In this document: in pieces, positions 25,984 to 34,277 of the stretch
How positions within the stretch are numbered: the stretch's first letter is position 1
Layout: the number at the start of each line of letters is the position of its first letter
NCBI RefSeq assembly: GCF_900454495.1
Contig: NZ_UGSI01000001.1
Span: forward strand, 3,100,001-3,164,000
DNA: 64,000 bases
Origin: Paenibacillus macerans
GTDB taxonomy: Bacteria > Bacillota > Bacilli > Paenibacillales > Paenibacillaceae
Direction of reading: 5' to 3'
The notes under the pieces: generated by a model
Databases searched by the model: none
What the model saw: the letters and a program-made list of their open reading frames with translations, nothing else
What the model was told of the DNA's origin: nothing
Program-made: the position numbers and the translations under genes

Positions 25984-26820
25984 TTAAGATTTCACGGCCC
26001 CGGCAAGCGCGCCGTCCACCAGGTATTTTTGAATAAAGGTATAGAGCAAAATGAGCGGAGCCGCCACGATCGTAATCCCGCACGCCAACAGCGGCCAGTT
26101 GTTGCCGTATTGGCCCTTGAACTCTTTCAAGCCAAACGTAATCGGATAGTTCACTTTGCTCGGCAAATACATGATCGGACCGACGAAATCATTCCAGATC
26201 CCGATTGCCGTAAGGATGACGCCTGTCGCAATAACCGGCTTCATCAGCGGCAAAATCATTTGGAACAGGTACCTTGTATAGCCCGATCCGTCCATGCCCG
26301 CGGCTTCGTCCAGCTCGCGGCTGATCGATTTGATGTAGCCGACGAACATCATGAACACGACGCCCGTACCGCTCGTTTTCAAAATGATATAACCCAGCTT
26401 CGTATCGTAACCGAAGAAATCCAGGCTTTCTTTAAAAGAAAGCATCAGCTTATATTGGGCGACCATCGGATTCGGGAGAAATTGCGACAGCAGGAAGAAC
26501 AGGTAGATAAACCCGCTCCATTTGACGTACCCCCGGGCTACCGGAAACGCGCCGAGAATGGATACGATGATCGTGAGCACCGTAGCCTCCCCGGTATAAA
26601 GCACGCTGTTCAGAAAATAGCTGGCAAAATTGCCCTCGGTCCAGGCGCTGACATAGTTGCTCCATTGGGCTTCCTTCACCATTCCGATCGGATTCATCAA
26701 ATATTCGGGATACGATTTCAGCGAAACGTTAAGCACCAAAATTAACGGCACCACGTAAAGGACAAGCAGCACGGCGATGACGGCGTAAGACAGAATCGTA
26801 AATGAATTGGATTTTTTCAT
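25984..26820 (-). CDS. ABC sugar permease, MalG type
   Basis: 278 residues with six predicted membrane helices (VIAVLLVLYVVPLILVLNV first). The EAA loop reads ELDEAAGMDGSGYTRYLFQMILPLMKPV, which contacts the ATPase. It carries oligosaccharides with the neighbouring permease and the binding lipoprotein. The stop is followed directly by the GH94 gene. No ATPase gene is in the cluster, so a shared MsmK/MsmX-type ATPase encoded elsewhere is likely. Confidence 0.93.
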   Translation of the reverse strand: MKKSNSFTILSYAVIAVLLVLYVVPLILVLNVSLKSYPEYLMNPIGMVKEAQWSNYVSAWTEGNFASYFLNSVLYTGEATVLTIIVSILGAFPVARGYVKWSGFIYLFFLLSQFLPNPMVAQYKLMLSFKESLDFFGYDTKLGYIILKTSGTGVVFMMFVGYIKSISRELDEAAGMDGSGYTRYLFQMILPLMKPVIATGVILTAIGIWNDFVGPIMYLPSKVNYPITFGLKEFKGQYGNNWPLLACGITIVAAPLILLYTFIQKYLVDGALAGAVKS

Positions 26821-26821
26821 T

Positions 26822-27724
26822 TTAATATTCCACCTCTCTCTTACGCGTCTGTCTGACGGCCACGATAACGAACACCAAAATGATCAGGAACTGGACCACG
26901 GACAGCGCCGATGGCAAGCCCATTTCCAGACTGCCGCGGAACGTTTCCTTATACACGTCGTAAGCCATCGTTCTGGTGTTGAACTTGCCGTCCGTCGTGG
27001 CGAGGATAATATCGAACGTGGACATCGCCCCGATGATCGAAAGCAGCATATTGACCGTAAAAGACGGGGCGATCAGCGGGAACGTAATGTTCTTAAACGA
27101 TTGCCAGCGGTTCGTACCGTCGATGTACCCCGCTTCGTACAGATCTTTTGGCACGGATTGCAGGCCGGCAAGAAAAATCAGCATTGAATAGCCCATGTAC
27201 ATCCAGATTTGCACGAAAATAATGTAGCCGAACGCATGCGTAAAGCTGGAGAAAAACATGTCTTTATATCCGAACAGCGATTGATACAGCATGTTAACCG
27301 GCCCGCTCATCGGGTCGAACATCATGCCCCAAACGAGCGCGACGACAGCCACCCCAAGCACGACCGGAAGAAAAAACACGGCCCGGTAAAAATAATCGCC
27401 GCGCAGCCGTTGGTTAATCAGCACAGCCACAAACAACGCCACTCCGTTTTGCACGATGGTGACGATAAACATGAAAATTAACGTGTTTTTGATGGAAACC
27501 CAGCGTTCCCCGGAATTTCCGGCAAAAAACAAGTCTTTATAATTATCGAGCCCGACGAAGTTCATGGAGCTGCCAGGGATGTTTTTCACATCCGTAAACG
27601 AATAAATCACGGTCAACACCGATGGTCCGAAATAAAAAACGACGTATAACGCCAGCGGAATCAACAGCAGCAGAAAAGGAACGTAACGGGCAAAGCCTTT
27701 TCCAAATGGGTACATCTCTCTCAC
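26822..27724 (-). CDS. ABC sugar permease, MalF type
   Basis: 300 residues. The first membrane helix (FLLLLIPLALYVVFYFGP) is followed by the periplasm-like loop NIPGSSMNFVGLDNYKDLFF and the rest of the permease. The EAA motif reads LYEAGYIDGTNRWQSFKNIT. The stop is 1 bp from the start of the MalG-type gene. It is the first permease after the binding-protein gene, from which a short hairpin separates it. Confidence 0.93.
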   Translation of the reverse strand: MREMYPFGKGFARYVPFLLLLIPLALYVVFYFGPSVLTVIYSFTDVKNIPGSSMNFVGLDNYKDLFFAGNSGERWVSIKNTLIFMFIVTIVQNGVALFVAVLINQRLRGDYFYRAVFFLPVVLGVAVVALVWGMMFDPMSGPVNMLYQSLFGYKDMFFSSFTHAFGYIIFVQIWMYMGYSMLIFLAGLQSVPKDLYEAGYIDGTNRWQSFKNITFPLIAPSFTVNMLLSIIGAMSTFDIILATTDGKFNTRTMAYDVYKETFRGSLEMGLPSALSVVQFLIILVFVIVAVRQTRKREVEY

Positions 27725-27751
27725 CTCTTCAGATCCAAATCAAATAAAGGA

Positions 27752-27776
27752 TCGGGGCCTGACGAGCAGACCCCGA
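27752..27776 (-). terminator. Intercistronic hairpin between binding protein and permease genes
   Basis: Stem TCGGGG/CCCCGA (27752-27757, 27771-27776) with a 13-base loop and only a weak T tract. Such hairpins usually let the binding protein be made in excess over the permeases. Confidence 0.45.
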
Positions 27777-27830
27777 GGGCAGTACAGTATGGTTGTTTTC
27801 TTTCTATAGATTCAGGCAGAAACCTTAGGC

Positions 27831-29195
27831 TTACTTAGGCGCTGCGGCTTCCCATTCTTTTTGCTGGACGTCGGCCAGTTCCTTCGCGGTTTTAAATGCT
27901 CCGCCCGGAGCCAGGTATTCCGTATGCACGCCTTCGGCCGCAAGATGTTCGCCGACGTTTTCGCGGTTGATCATCATAATCTCGTAAGCCAGCTCAAAAT
28001 CGCCAAGGTATGGAGTCAGCTCCTGGTCGATAAATTCGCTTTCCGTCGAGATGTTGTCCTGCGTCGGAATAAAGCCGGCGGCTTTGACGAATTTGGTGTA
28101 ATTTTCAGGCTGGGAGAAAAATTCCATCCATTTGAGGGCCCCTTCTTTGTTCGGTCCCTTTTCGGCAACGTACCAGGTTACATCGTACTTCCCTACGAAA
28201 GAAGCGTTTTTCGCGGCGTCTTCCGTGGCCGGAAGCGGGAAATATCCATATTTCAAATCGGGATTCGCGGTTGCGATCGTCGGAGCGTCCCAAGATCCGT
28301 CCGCCAGCATCGCGGTTTTGCCCGCAGCGAAAATCGACGGTACGGAAGCATAGTCGATGCCCATAAAGCCATCGATCATGTAATTGTCTTGAATCGTTTT
28401 CGCTTTTTCCAGCACTTCCACGGCTTCGGCGTCATTAAACGCCGTTTCGCCCTTCCAAACGCCTTCGATCCATTTTTGCTGATCGCCGCCGCCCAAAATT
28501 TTCGACTGCAGGGCGAATACCGGCAACTTCAGCGGCCATACGTCTTTACCGGCGACGGCGATCGGCGTGATGCCTTTCGCTTTCAGGTCATCGCAAAGCT
28601 TGATGAATTCCGACCAGGTTTTCGGTACGGAAAGGCCGTTTTCTTCAAAGATTTGTTTGTTGTAAAACAGGCCGGACATCGCCACTTTGCCGGTTGGAAT
28701 CGCATACACCTTGCCGTTGTAAGTTCCGGCTTTTTCAATGTCGTTTGCATTCCAGTTCTTGACGAACGCCTGGTCCGACAGATCGGCGATCAGACCGGAA
28801 TCGATCCATTGCTGCCAATCCGGCGTTTTCGCTCCGGGCGTCCATTCTTGCGGGGAAAGTCTCATCCCGGACAAGTCGGCCAAAATATCAACATCATTCG
28901 CCGTGATTCGCGCTCTTTGCGCCTGCTTGTACTCGTCGTCAGGGCCGGTCGTCGTATATTCAATCTTATATTCCGGATATTTTTCCTCGAACGCCTTATT
29001 GATCTCTTCCATCGCTTTGTTAATGTTTTCTTGCTTCCAGTGCAGAATCTTAATGACTTTCTTCTCCCCGGACGCTTTGCCGCCTTCGCCTCCGTTTGCC
29101 GGAGCCGTGCTGCCGCCATTGCCTCCTCCGCCGCAAGCAGCCAGACTAAGCGTCAGCGCACCGGCCAGGATCAAGGCTGAAATTCTCTTTACCAT
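27831..29195 (-). CDS. Sugar-binding lipoprotein of the ABC importer
   Basis: 454 residues. Lipoprotein signal peptide with lipobox LSLAAC (Cys about residue 21), a Gly/Ser/Ala-rich linker, then a class I solute-binding fold: KVIKILHWKQENINKAMEEI at the N-terminus, VYAIPTGKVAMSGLFYNKQI, KTWSEFIKLCDDLKAKGIT, and FAAGKTAMLADGSWD, all typical of oligosaccharide binding proteins. It delivers the sugar to the two permeases. It is first gene of the operon; the promoter at 29352-29380 carries an operator that matches the one in front of the LacI-type gene. Confidence 0.92.
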   Translation of the reverse strand: MVKRISALILAGALTLSLAACGGGGNGGSTAPANGGEGGKASGEKKVIKILHWKQENINKAMEEINKAFEEKYPEYKIEYTTTGPDDEYKQAQRARITANDVDILADLSGMRLSPQEWTPGAKTPDWQQWIDSGLIADLSDQAFVKNWNANDIEKAGTYNGKVYAIPTGKVAMSGLFYNKQIFEENGLSVPKTWSEFIKLCDDLKAKGITPIAVAGKDVWPLKLPVFALQSKILGGGDQQKWIEGVWKGETAFNDAEAVEVLEKAKTIQDNYMIDGFMGIDYASVPSIFAAGKTAMLADGSWDAPTIATANPDLKYGYFPLPATEDAAKNASFVGKYDVTWYVAEKGPNKEGALKWMEFFSQPENYTKFVKAAGFIPTQDNISTESEFIDQELTPYLGDFELAYEIMMINRENVGEHLAAEGVHTEYLAPGGAFKTAKELADVQQKEWEAAAPK

Positions 29196-29327
29196 GCTGT
29201 TACCCCCTATTAAGGTAATGATTTTGGACTATCGATTCGGTTTACCTTCCCGATTTACGCTGTGCACTGAAGTTTTTCATAATTTTCGTAAAACCAGGCC
29301 ATTTTAGAGAATTTCGGGATGAATTTA

Positions 29328-29380
29328 CCGAAAGCGGTTTCGTCAAAACACATTATTGCATCAAAAATTTGCTTTGTAAA
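29328..29380 (-). promoter_or_regulatory. Promoter and operator of the sugar operon
   Basis: Minus strand: -35 TTTACA (29375-29380), 17-bp spacer, -10 AATAAT (29352-29357), then ACGAAACCGCTTTCGG (29328-29343) at the expected transcription start. The operator half ACGAAAC matches the perfect palindrome in front of the regulator gene (29533-29548). Repression by the divergent LacI-type protein is inferred. Confidence 0.75.
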
Positions 29381-29406
29381 GGTTTTTTTCGCGATTCGCA
29401 AAAACC
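29381..29406. promoter_or_regulatory. Inverted repeat upstream of the -35 box
   Basis: GGTTTTTTTCGCGA / TTCGCAAAAACC forms an imperfect dyad just upstream of the sugar-operon -35 box. It could be a second operator or activator site; no known consensus (including cre) fits well. Confidence 0.4.
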
Positions 29407-29499
29407 TCGTTCCGACGCGGATCAGACGCTGTATTTATCGTCGAATAGTCCATTTCCGGCCTTAGTATGCTTCGTTTTTCCCATTTATTTCGAGTTGTC

Positions 29500-29548
29500 T
29501 TGACTCCGTTTCGCAATTCCTTTAAACTAATCACGAAACCAGTTTCGT
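29500..29548 (+). promoter_or_regulatory. Promoter and operator of the LacI-type gene
   Basis: TTGACT (29500-29505), 17-bp spacer, TAAACT (29523-29528), then the perfect dyad ACGAAACCAGTTTCGT (29533-29548, 7-bp arms) at the start of transcription. This suggests autorepression. Confidence 0.78.
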
Positions 29549-29642
29549 AAATGTTTCGCCATCGATTTCTTTAATAGTCTTGAGTATCTCATTAAGATAT
29601 ACTAATTCCAAAATGTTCTTTTATTGTAGGGAGGGCTGCTTT

Positions 29643-30671
29643 TTGGCGGTCAATATTAAAACAATCGCGGAAATGGCCGGAGTATCGGTATCGACCGTTT
29701 CCAAAATTATTAATAACTATAGCGACATCTCCGAGGAGACAAGAACGAAAGTTCTCGAAATTATGAAGCAGACGGGGTATATACCTTCGAATTCAGCGAA
29801 AACGCTGGCTACAAAGAAGTCGAACCTGATCGGCGTTATTTTCGCGGGCAAACTCAATATCGATTTTACCCACCCCTTCTTTATTGAAGTGCTGAACGCG
29901 TTCAAGAAGCAGATGGGTTTTCTGGGCTATGACCTTCTGTTTTTCTCCAACGAGAAATTCCACTCCGTCGACGGCGATTATTTGGCGCGCTGCCGGCATT
30001 TCCAAGTGGACGGATGCATCATCGTCACCGGTCAGGAGGTCGAGCCGTCCATCAACGAGCTGGATCACAGCGAAATCCCCTGCATCGGCGTCGATATTCA
30101 ACTAAACGGCAAAAGCTCAGGGTACATCATGTCCGATAACTACAAAATGTCCTATAAAGTAGTGGAGCATTTTTATTTGCTCGGATACAGAGATCTCGGA
30201 TATATCGGCAGCACGCTGGAATCGGACATTTCCAATATGCGCGAACAAGGGTATAAGGACGCGATTGAAAGCTTCGGCCTCCCTGTCATGGAGCAATGGT
30301 TTGTCAACGGGGACAATTTCTTCGAGTCCAGCGGCTATGAAGCCATGACCCGGATAATCCAATCCGGGTCCTTGCCGCGGGCCGTTTTTGCGGCCTCGGA
30401 CCTGCTGGCGATCGGGGCGATGCGCGCTTTGAAGGAACATGGGTTTCACGTCCCCCAGGACATCGCCATCATCGGCTGCGACGACATCGAAGCGTGCAAA
30501 TACACGACGCCAACCCTGTCGACCATCCGGCAAAACAAAGACAAAATCGGCAGGCTGGCCGCTTCGCTGCTCTACGACCTGATCAACAGTCAATCCGAGA
30601 CGAGCAATGTTGTCGTGGAGCCCGAGCTCGTGATTCGCGAGTCCTGCGGAGGCAAACCCGCCGTGCTTTAA
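29643..30671 (+). CDS. LacI/GalR family repressor of the sugar operon
   Basis: 342 residues from a TTG at 29643 that has GGGAGGG at good spacing; upstream codons lack family similarity. The DNA-binding helix-turn-helix is at the start (TIAEMAGVSVSTVSKIINN), followed by the hinge (GYIPSNSAKTLATKKSNLIG) and a periplasmic-binding-protein-like effector domain ending in CDDIEACKYTTPTLSTIRQ and VVEPELVIRESC. It faces the ABC/GH94 operon; both promoters have the same operator type. The inducer is probably the imported disaccharide or its phosphorolysis product. Confidence 0.92.
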   Translation: MAVNIKTIAEMAGVSVSTVSKIINNYSDISEETRTKVLEIMKQTGYIPSNSAKTLATKKSNLIGVIFAGKLNIDFTHPFFIEVLNAFKKQMGFLGYDLLFFSNEKFHSVDGDYLARCRHFQVDGCIIVTGQEVEPSINELDHSEIPCIGVDIQLNGKSSGYIMSDNYKMSYKVVEHFYLLGYRDLGYIGSTLESDISNMREQGYKDAIESFGLPVMEQWFVNGDNFFESSGYEAMTRIIQSGSLPRAVFAASDLLAIGAMRALKEHGFHVPQDIAIIGCDDIEACKYTTPTLSTIRQNKDKIGRLAASLLYDLINSQSETSNVVVEPELVIRESCGGKPAVL

Positions 30672-30841
30672 GGCGAACAGGTTGGAATCTCAACTTTCGC
30701 AGAGCAAAAATCAGCTTGAGTCCCTGAGCTGAAGGTGTTCAAAGAATTAAGAGTGGCAAGAAACACGAAAGGGCGTTGAACGCTTCAGGATAGGGAGGTG
30801 GGGGAGGTGGAGGACGGAGATCAACACTCCCTATCCGGAGA
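30672..30841. other. Intergenic region between the lacI-type gene and the IS
   Basis: Contains a perfect 10-bp inverted repeat GGATAGGGAG (30788-30797) / CTCCCTATCC (30827-30836) around a purine-rich run, just outside the IS end. A weak hairpin TCAGCT/AGCTGA near 30711-30733 may end the regulator transcript. No gene is seen. Confidence 0.4.
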
Positions 30842-32193
30842 CTTTGGACGATTATCCCGTTTGATCAGGTAGCTAGAGAGAAAGGCAAGCTCGGAAAATA
30901 TTTGGTGAAGAAGCAGATAGGTTCGAGATAATTTAGACGGGCTTAAGAGAAGGAAACATATCATATTTAGGTGAGGTGAAGCAGACCGGATAGGAGATCA
31001 AGACAGGAAATCAAGGACCATTAAGTTGATCTGCATCAAACTCCCCCTACCGTTTCCAGCGTCTCGATCAGGCTGCAGCAGCCGCAAGGGGCTGGTTCGG
31101 TTGGCGTGCGATCAGCCGGCGGTAAGGGATCGCGGGAATCGCCACACACATGCGCAGCAACTTCTGCCGCATCGTTTCTTCCGCTCCGGGCAGTCCTCCT
31201 TGCAGGCGCAGCCGGCGGTGTACGGTGTACTCGTTCAGGTACGCCTGCAGATGCTTCAGTCCCAAGGCTCCATACGTACTCTTCAGCGATTCCCATGCCT
31301 CTCTCACCACTCTCCGCAAGGGCGCATACAGCCGAAAGGCCTGAGGAAACAACTGTACCGCCGATGTATGGACATCCACATGCCCGCTAATAAAAGCGGT
31401 TAGATCGTGACGGTTTGTCATTTTCCCGTCCCCCCGCTTATGCGGCACCAGGCGGATTTTGACCTGCTCCGGCTCGCCCGACTCCGTTACCGTGCAGCCG
31501 GCTACGACCGCCGAGGCGTACGGATGCGAAAGCTGACACCGGGACGGATTACGTCCATACTGATCGCTGTTCACCTTCACCTCTCCGGAGAGCAGTTCCC
31601 GGGCATCGAACTCCCCCACGGCATGACGTATTTTGTGCAGCATCGACCAGGCGGTCTTGTAGGTGACCCGGATCACCTGGCGCAGCCGCAACGCTGAGAT
31701 GCCGCCCTCAAGCAAGAACAAATCCAGGGCCTCGAACCACTTGAGCAAGGGCACCTTGGCTCCTTCAAAAATCGTGCCGACCAAAGGCGATGTTTGATGC
31801 TTGCATTTTCCGCACTCGAACAAAGGGATATGCCGGGAGGTCAGACGGCTGCACCGGGTGTGAGCGCAGCGCGGGCAGACGAAGCCGTTTGGCCACTTCA
31901 TCGCGATCAGCGCCTCCAGGCAGGCCTGCTCGCTGTTAAACCGGCTGCTGAATGGCTGAAGTTCTGTTCCCGCATTGACCTCCATGTTCACTCGCCCCCG
32001 AATCAAGGATATACGAACATAAGTTCCATTTATTTCATTATACCAAACACGCGTTCCCTTATCAAGCCGAAAATCTCACCTGAACCACCTCATTTTTTCC
32101 TTATCTTTTTTTGTTTTTTCTTCTCTTTTTTTGGAACCCTTGACTTGCTTTAGCCCCCCCTGCTCCCTGGACGAAAGGGATAATCGTGCAAAG
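30842..32193 (-). mobile_element. IS1595-like insertion sequence, 1352 bp
   Basis: Ends CTTTGGACGATTATCCC (30842-30858) and GGGATAATCGTGCAAAG (32177-32193) are inverted with one mismatch. They enclose one transposase gene on the minus strand plus about 225 bp of noncoding DNA at its 3' end and 190 bp at its 5' end. Both noncoding flanks are homologous to the two halves of the element at 21792-22114. I could not find an 8-bp target duplication next to these ends. Confidence 0.8.
31068..31985 (-). CDS. IS1595-family (ISXO2-like) transposase
   Basis: About 305 residues from the ATG at 31985 (weak ribosome binding site; the frame is open to 32006). The N-terminal zinc ribbon has CPRC and CGKC pairs (FVCPRCAHTRCSRLTSRH, then FECGKCKHQTSPLVGTIFEG), followed by the ISXO2-like helix FLLEGGISALRLRQVI. 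The C-terminal KHLQAYLNEYTVHRR motif is typical of the family. The place where the first catalytic Asp of the DDE triad is expected (VEVDETYxGG) reads VKVNSDQYGRN, so the enzyme may be inactive or divergent. Confidence 0.82.
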   Translation of the reverse strand: MEVNAGTELQPFSSRFNSEQACLEALIAMKWPNGFVCPRCAHTRCSRLTSRHIPLFECGKCKHQTSPLVGTIFEGAKVPLLKWFEALDLFLLEGGISALRLRQVIRVTYKTAWSMLHKIRHAVGEFDARELLSGEVKVNSDQYGRNPSRCQLSHPYASAVVAGCTVTESGEPEQVKIRLVPHKRGDGKMTNRHDLTAFISGHVDVHTSAVQLFPQAFRLYAPLRRVVREAWESLKSTYGALGLKHLQAYLNEYTVHRRLRLQGGLPGAEETMRQKLLRMCVAIPAIPYRRLIARQPNQPLAAAAA

Positions 32194-32509
32194 GCAGGTT
32201 GCAGGCAGGAACACCAAAGACACGAACCCTTTAGACAGGCCCCCTCACCTGGCGTCGATTTGTGACACAGCTCGAAACGGCCACGGTGCAAAAGGTAGAT
32301 ATACTAACCCCACCGGATCGTGACGTCTCTACATCGTTGACGCTTCCATAGTTGCTCGACTTGATCACCGAAGCAGCCCAAAATACCGGGAAGACATTGT
32401 CCGCCTTAGATTCAGCGTCAACTCCGGCAATGGATTGCTGCTTTACCCCAGCTACATCAAAGCTTGTCTACGCCGATTTTTTGCTGCGAAAGTTGAGTAA
32501 TAAATTTTA
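32194..32509. other. Intergenic region between the IS and the glnA terminator
   Basis: About 315 bases. An open frame (32352-32684) overlaps the end of glnA on the opposite strand and has no ribosome binding site. I see no gene or RNA that I can support. Confidence 0.5.
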
Positions 32510-32567
32510 TAAATATTTAAAAGGCCATCCGGCGAAGGTGATTGATAACCTTCAAGGGATAGCCTTT
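32510..32567 (-). terminator. glnA terminator
   Basis: Outer stem AAAGGCTATCC/GGATGGCCTTT and inner stem GAAGGT/ACCTTC on the minus strand (plus coordinates 32520-32530 and 32557-32567), followed by an AT-rich tail. Confidence 0.75.
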
Positions 32568-32601
32568 GGATTATTTTCTATTTATATAGTAGCAATACTT
32601 C

Positions 32602-34026
32602 TTACAGATCGTAATAAAGTCCAAATTCGTAAGGATGTACTCTTACGGCTACCGCTCTCGCTTCAGCGCGTTTCAATTCGATGAAGTTCTCGATGAAGGC
32701 TTTCGTGAATACGCCGCCTGCCGTCAGGAACTCGTTATCGGCTGCCAGTGCGTCCAGCGCTTCGTCCAGGGAGCCCGGTACGCTGCGGATGCCGGCTTTT
32801 TCTTCGTCGGACAATTCATAGATGTTTTTGTCGAACGGTCCGTAGCCCAGTTTCACCGGATCGATTTTGTTCTTGATGCCGTCCAGACCGGCCATCAGCA
32901 TCGCGGAGAAGGCCAGGTACGGGTTGGCCGTGGAGTCCGGCGTACGGAACTCGATCCGGCATCCTTTCGGCGTTACGGCCGCTACCGGAATACGCACGGC
33001 CGCCGAACGGTTGCCCTTGGAGAATACGAGGTTCACCGGCGCTTCAAAGCCAGGCACCAGACGTTTAAACGAGTTCGTGCTCGGGTTCGTGAACGCGATG
33101 ATCGCAGGAGCGTGGTACAAGATGCCGCCGATGTAGTGCAGCGCCGTTTCGCTCAGGTTCGCGTACGCCCCTTTATCGTAGAACAGCGGAGTGTCGCCGT
33201 TGAAGATCGATTGGTGCACGTGCATGCCGCTTCCGTTGTCGCCGAACAGCGGTTTCGGCATGAACGTCGCGGTTTTGCCGAATTGAGCGGCCGTGTTGTG
33301 CACGATGTACTTATAAACCATCAGGTTGTCGGCCGTTTTCAGCAGCGTGTCGAAACGGAAGTTGATTTCCGCTTGGCCGGAAGTGGCCACTTCATGGTGG
33401 TGGCGTTCTACGCGGAGGCCGGCTTCCTCAAGCAGGCGGCACATTTCACTGCGGATGTCCTGCTGCTTGTCGGTCGGAGCCACCGGCACGTAGCCGCCTT
33501 TGACAGGCACTTTGTAGCCGAGGTTTCCGCCCTCTTCGGCGCGTCCCGTATTCCAGATCGCTTCCTCGGAATCTACCGAGTAGAACGTTTTATTCATACC
33601 GCTCTCGAAGCGGACATCGTCAAAAATGAAAAACTCGGATTCCGGCGCAAAGAAGGCTGCGGTTCCGACGCCGCTTTGCTTCAGGTATTCCTCGGCCCGT
33701 ACGGCCACACTGCGCGGATCTCGTTCGTAACGCTCGCCGTCCGGCGTATAGATATCGCAAAACACGTTCAACGTCGGATGCGCTGTAAACGGATCTACGA
33801 ATACGGAGCCGTGGTCCGGCATCATAACCATATCGGATTCTTCGATACCGCGGAAGCCGGGGATCGAAGATCCGTCGAAAGCAACGCCGTTTTTGAAAGT
33901 ATCTTCATCCACTTCTTTGGCAGGAAGTGTGATATGATGCGCGCGTCCCGACAAATCAACAAAACGAAAGTCTACCCATTCGATTTGCTTTTCTTTGATT
34001 GTTTTTAAAACGAACTCTGCTGACAT
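32602..34026 (-). CDS. glnA: Type I glutamine synthetase, GSI-beta-like
   Basis: 474 residues, longer than the roughly 444-residue GSI-alpha enzyme of Bacillus. It makes glutamine from glutamate, ammonia and ATP. Motifs: VAFDGSSIPGFRGIEESDM, FFAPESEFFIFD, FGDNGSGMHVHQS (ATP/metal site), NPSTNSFKRLVPGFEAPV, and NRSAAVRIP. The region between residues 150 and 220 (GYKVPVKGGYVPVAPTDKQQ, HHHEVATSGQAEINFRF) and KNIYELSDEE, with the Tyr that is adenylylated in enterobacteria, resemble GSI-beta. The promoter is preceded by two GlnR/TnrA-type boxes. Sequence alone cannot say whether this is the main or an accessory enzyme. Confidence 0.95.
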   Translation of the reverse strand: MSAEFVLKTIKEKQIEWVDFRFVDLSGRAHHITLPAKEVDEDTFKNGVAFDGSSIPGFRGIEESDMVMMPDHGSVFVDPFTAHPTLNVFCDIYTPDGERYERDPRSVAVRAEEYLKQSGVGTAAFFAPESEFFIFDDVRFESGMNKTFYSVDSEEAIWNTGRAEEGGNLGYKVPVKGGYVPVAPTDKQQDIRSEMCRLLEEAGLRVERHHHEVATSGQAEINFRFDTLLKTADNLMVYKYIVHNTAAQFGKTATFMPKPLFGDNGSGMHVHQSIFNGDTPLFYDKGAYANLSETALHYIGGILYHAPAIIAFTNPSTNSFKRLVPGFEAPVNLVFSKGNRSAAVRIPVAAVTPKGCRIEFRTPDSTANPYLAFSAMLMAGLDGIKNKIDPVKLGYGPFDKNIYELSDEEKAGIRSVPGSLDEALDALAADNEFLTAGGVFTKAFIENFIELKRAEARAVAVRVHPYEFGLYYDL

Positions 34027-34061
34027 TACGCTTTCCTCCCCAAATCACGAACATTAAATCT

Positions 34062-34078
34062 CGTTAATGCGATTAACG
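34062..34078 (-). promoter_or_regulatory. Palindrome in the glnA leader
   Basis: CGTTAATCGCATTAACG, 6-bp perfect arms, between the -10 box and the ribosome binding site of glnA. It could be an operator or a short leader hairpin. Function unknown. Confidence 0.4.
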
Positions 34079-34106
34079 TTCATCCTTTTGTTTTATTCTG
34101 TGGTTC

Positions 34107-34180
34107 ATTATAGGTCTATTGGGGCCGCTCGTCAATACTTATGTAAGGTATTTTTATATCTCATGTAAGGTATTATTACA
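34107..34180 (-). promoter_or_regulatory. glnA promoter with tandem GlnR/TnrA boxes
   Basis: Minus strand: -35 TTGACG, 17-bp spacer, -10 TATAAT (plus 34130-34135 and 34107-34112). Upstream lie TGTAAGGTATTATTACA (34164-34180), an exact match to the GlnR/TnrA consensus TGTNA-N7-TNACA, and TGTAAGGTATTTTTATA (34142-34158) with one mismatch. The two are 22 bp apart. This indicates nitrogen-dependent control. Confidence 0.85.
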
Positions 34181-34208
34181 ACAAGTACAAATTATCCGAC
34201 AAAAAGTA

Positions 34209-34239
34209 TAAAAACCCCTTCGCTGGCGTGGCGAAAGGG
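34209..34239 (-). terminator. aroF terminator
   Basis: Stem CCCTTTCGC/GCGAAGGGG (plus 34231-34239 and 34215-34224), followed on the minus strand by TTTTTATA. Confidence 0.85.
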
Positions 34240-34277
34240 CTGCCCATTATTGGCAAATACTCCAAAACATTTGTAAC

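Noticed and set aside
30842..32193. Target-site duplication of the IS1595-like element
   Set aside because: The bases next to the two ends do not match over 8 bp, so no duplication is claimed.
32352..32684. 110-codon plus-strand frame
   Set aside because: It spans the glnA terminator and overlaps glnA; there is no ribosome binding site or family resemblance.
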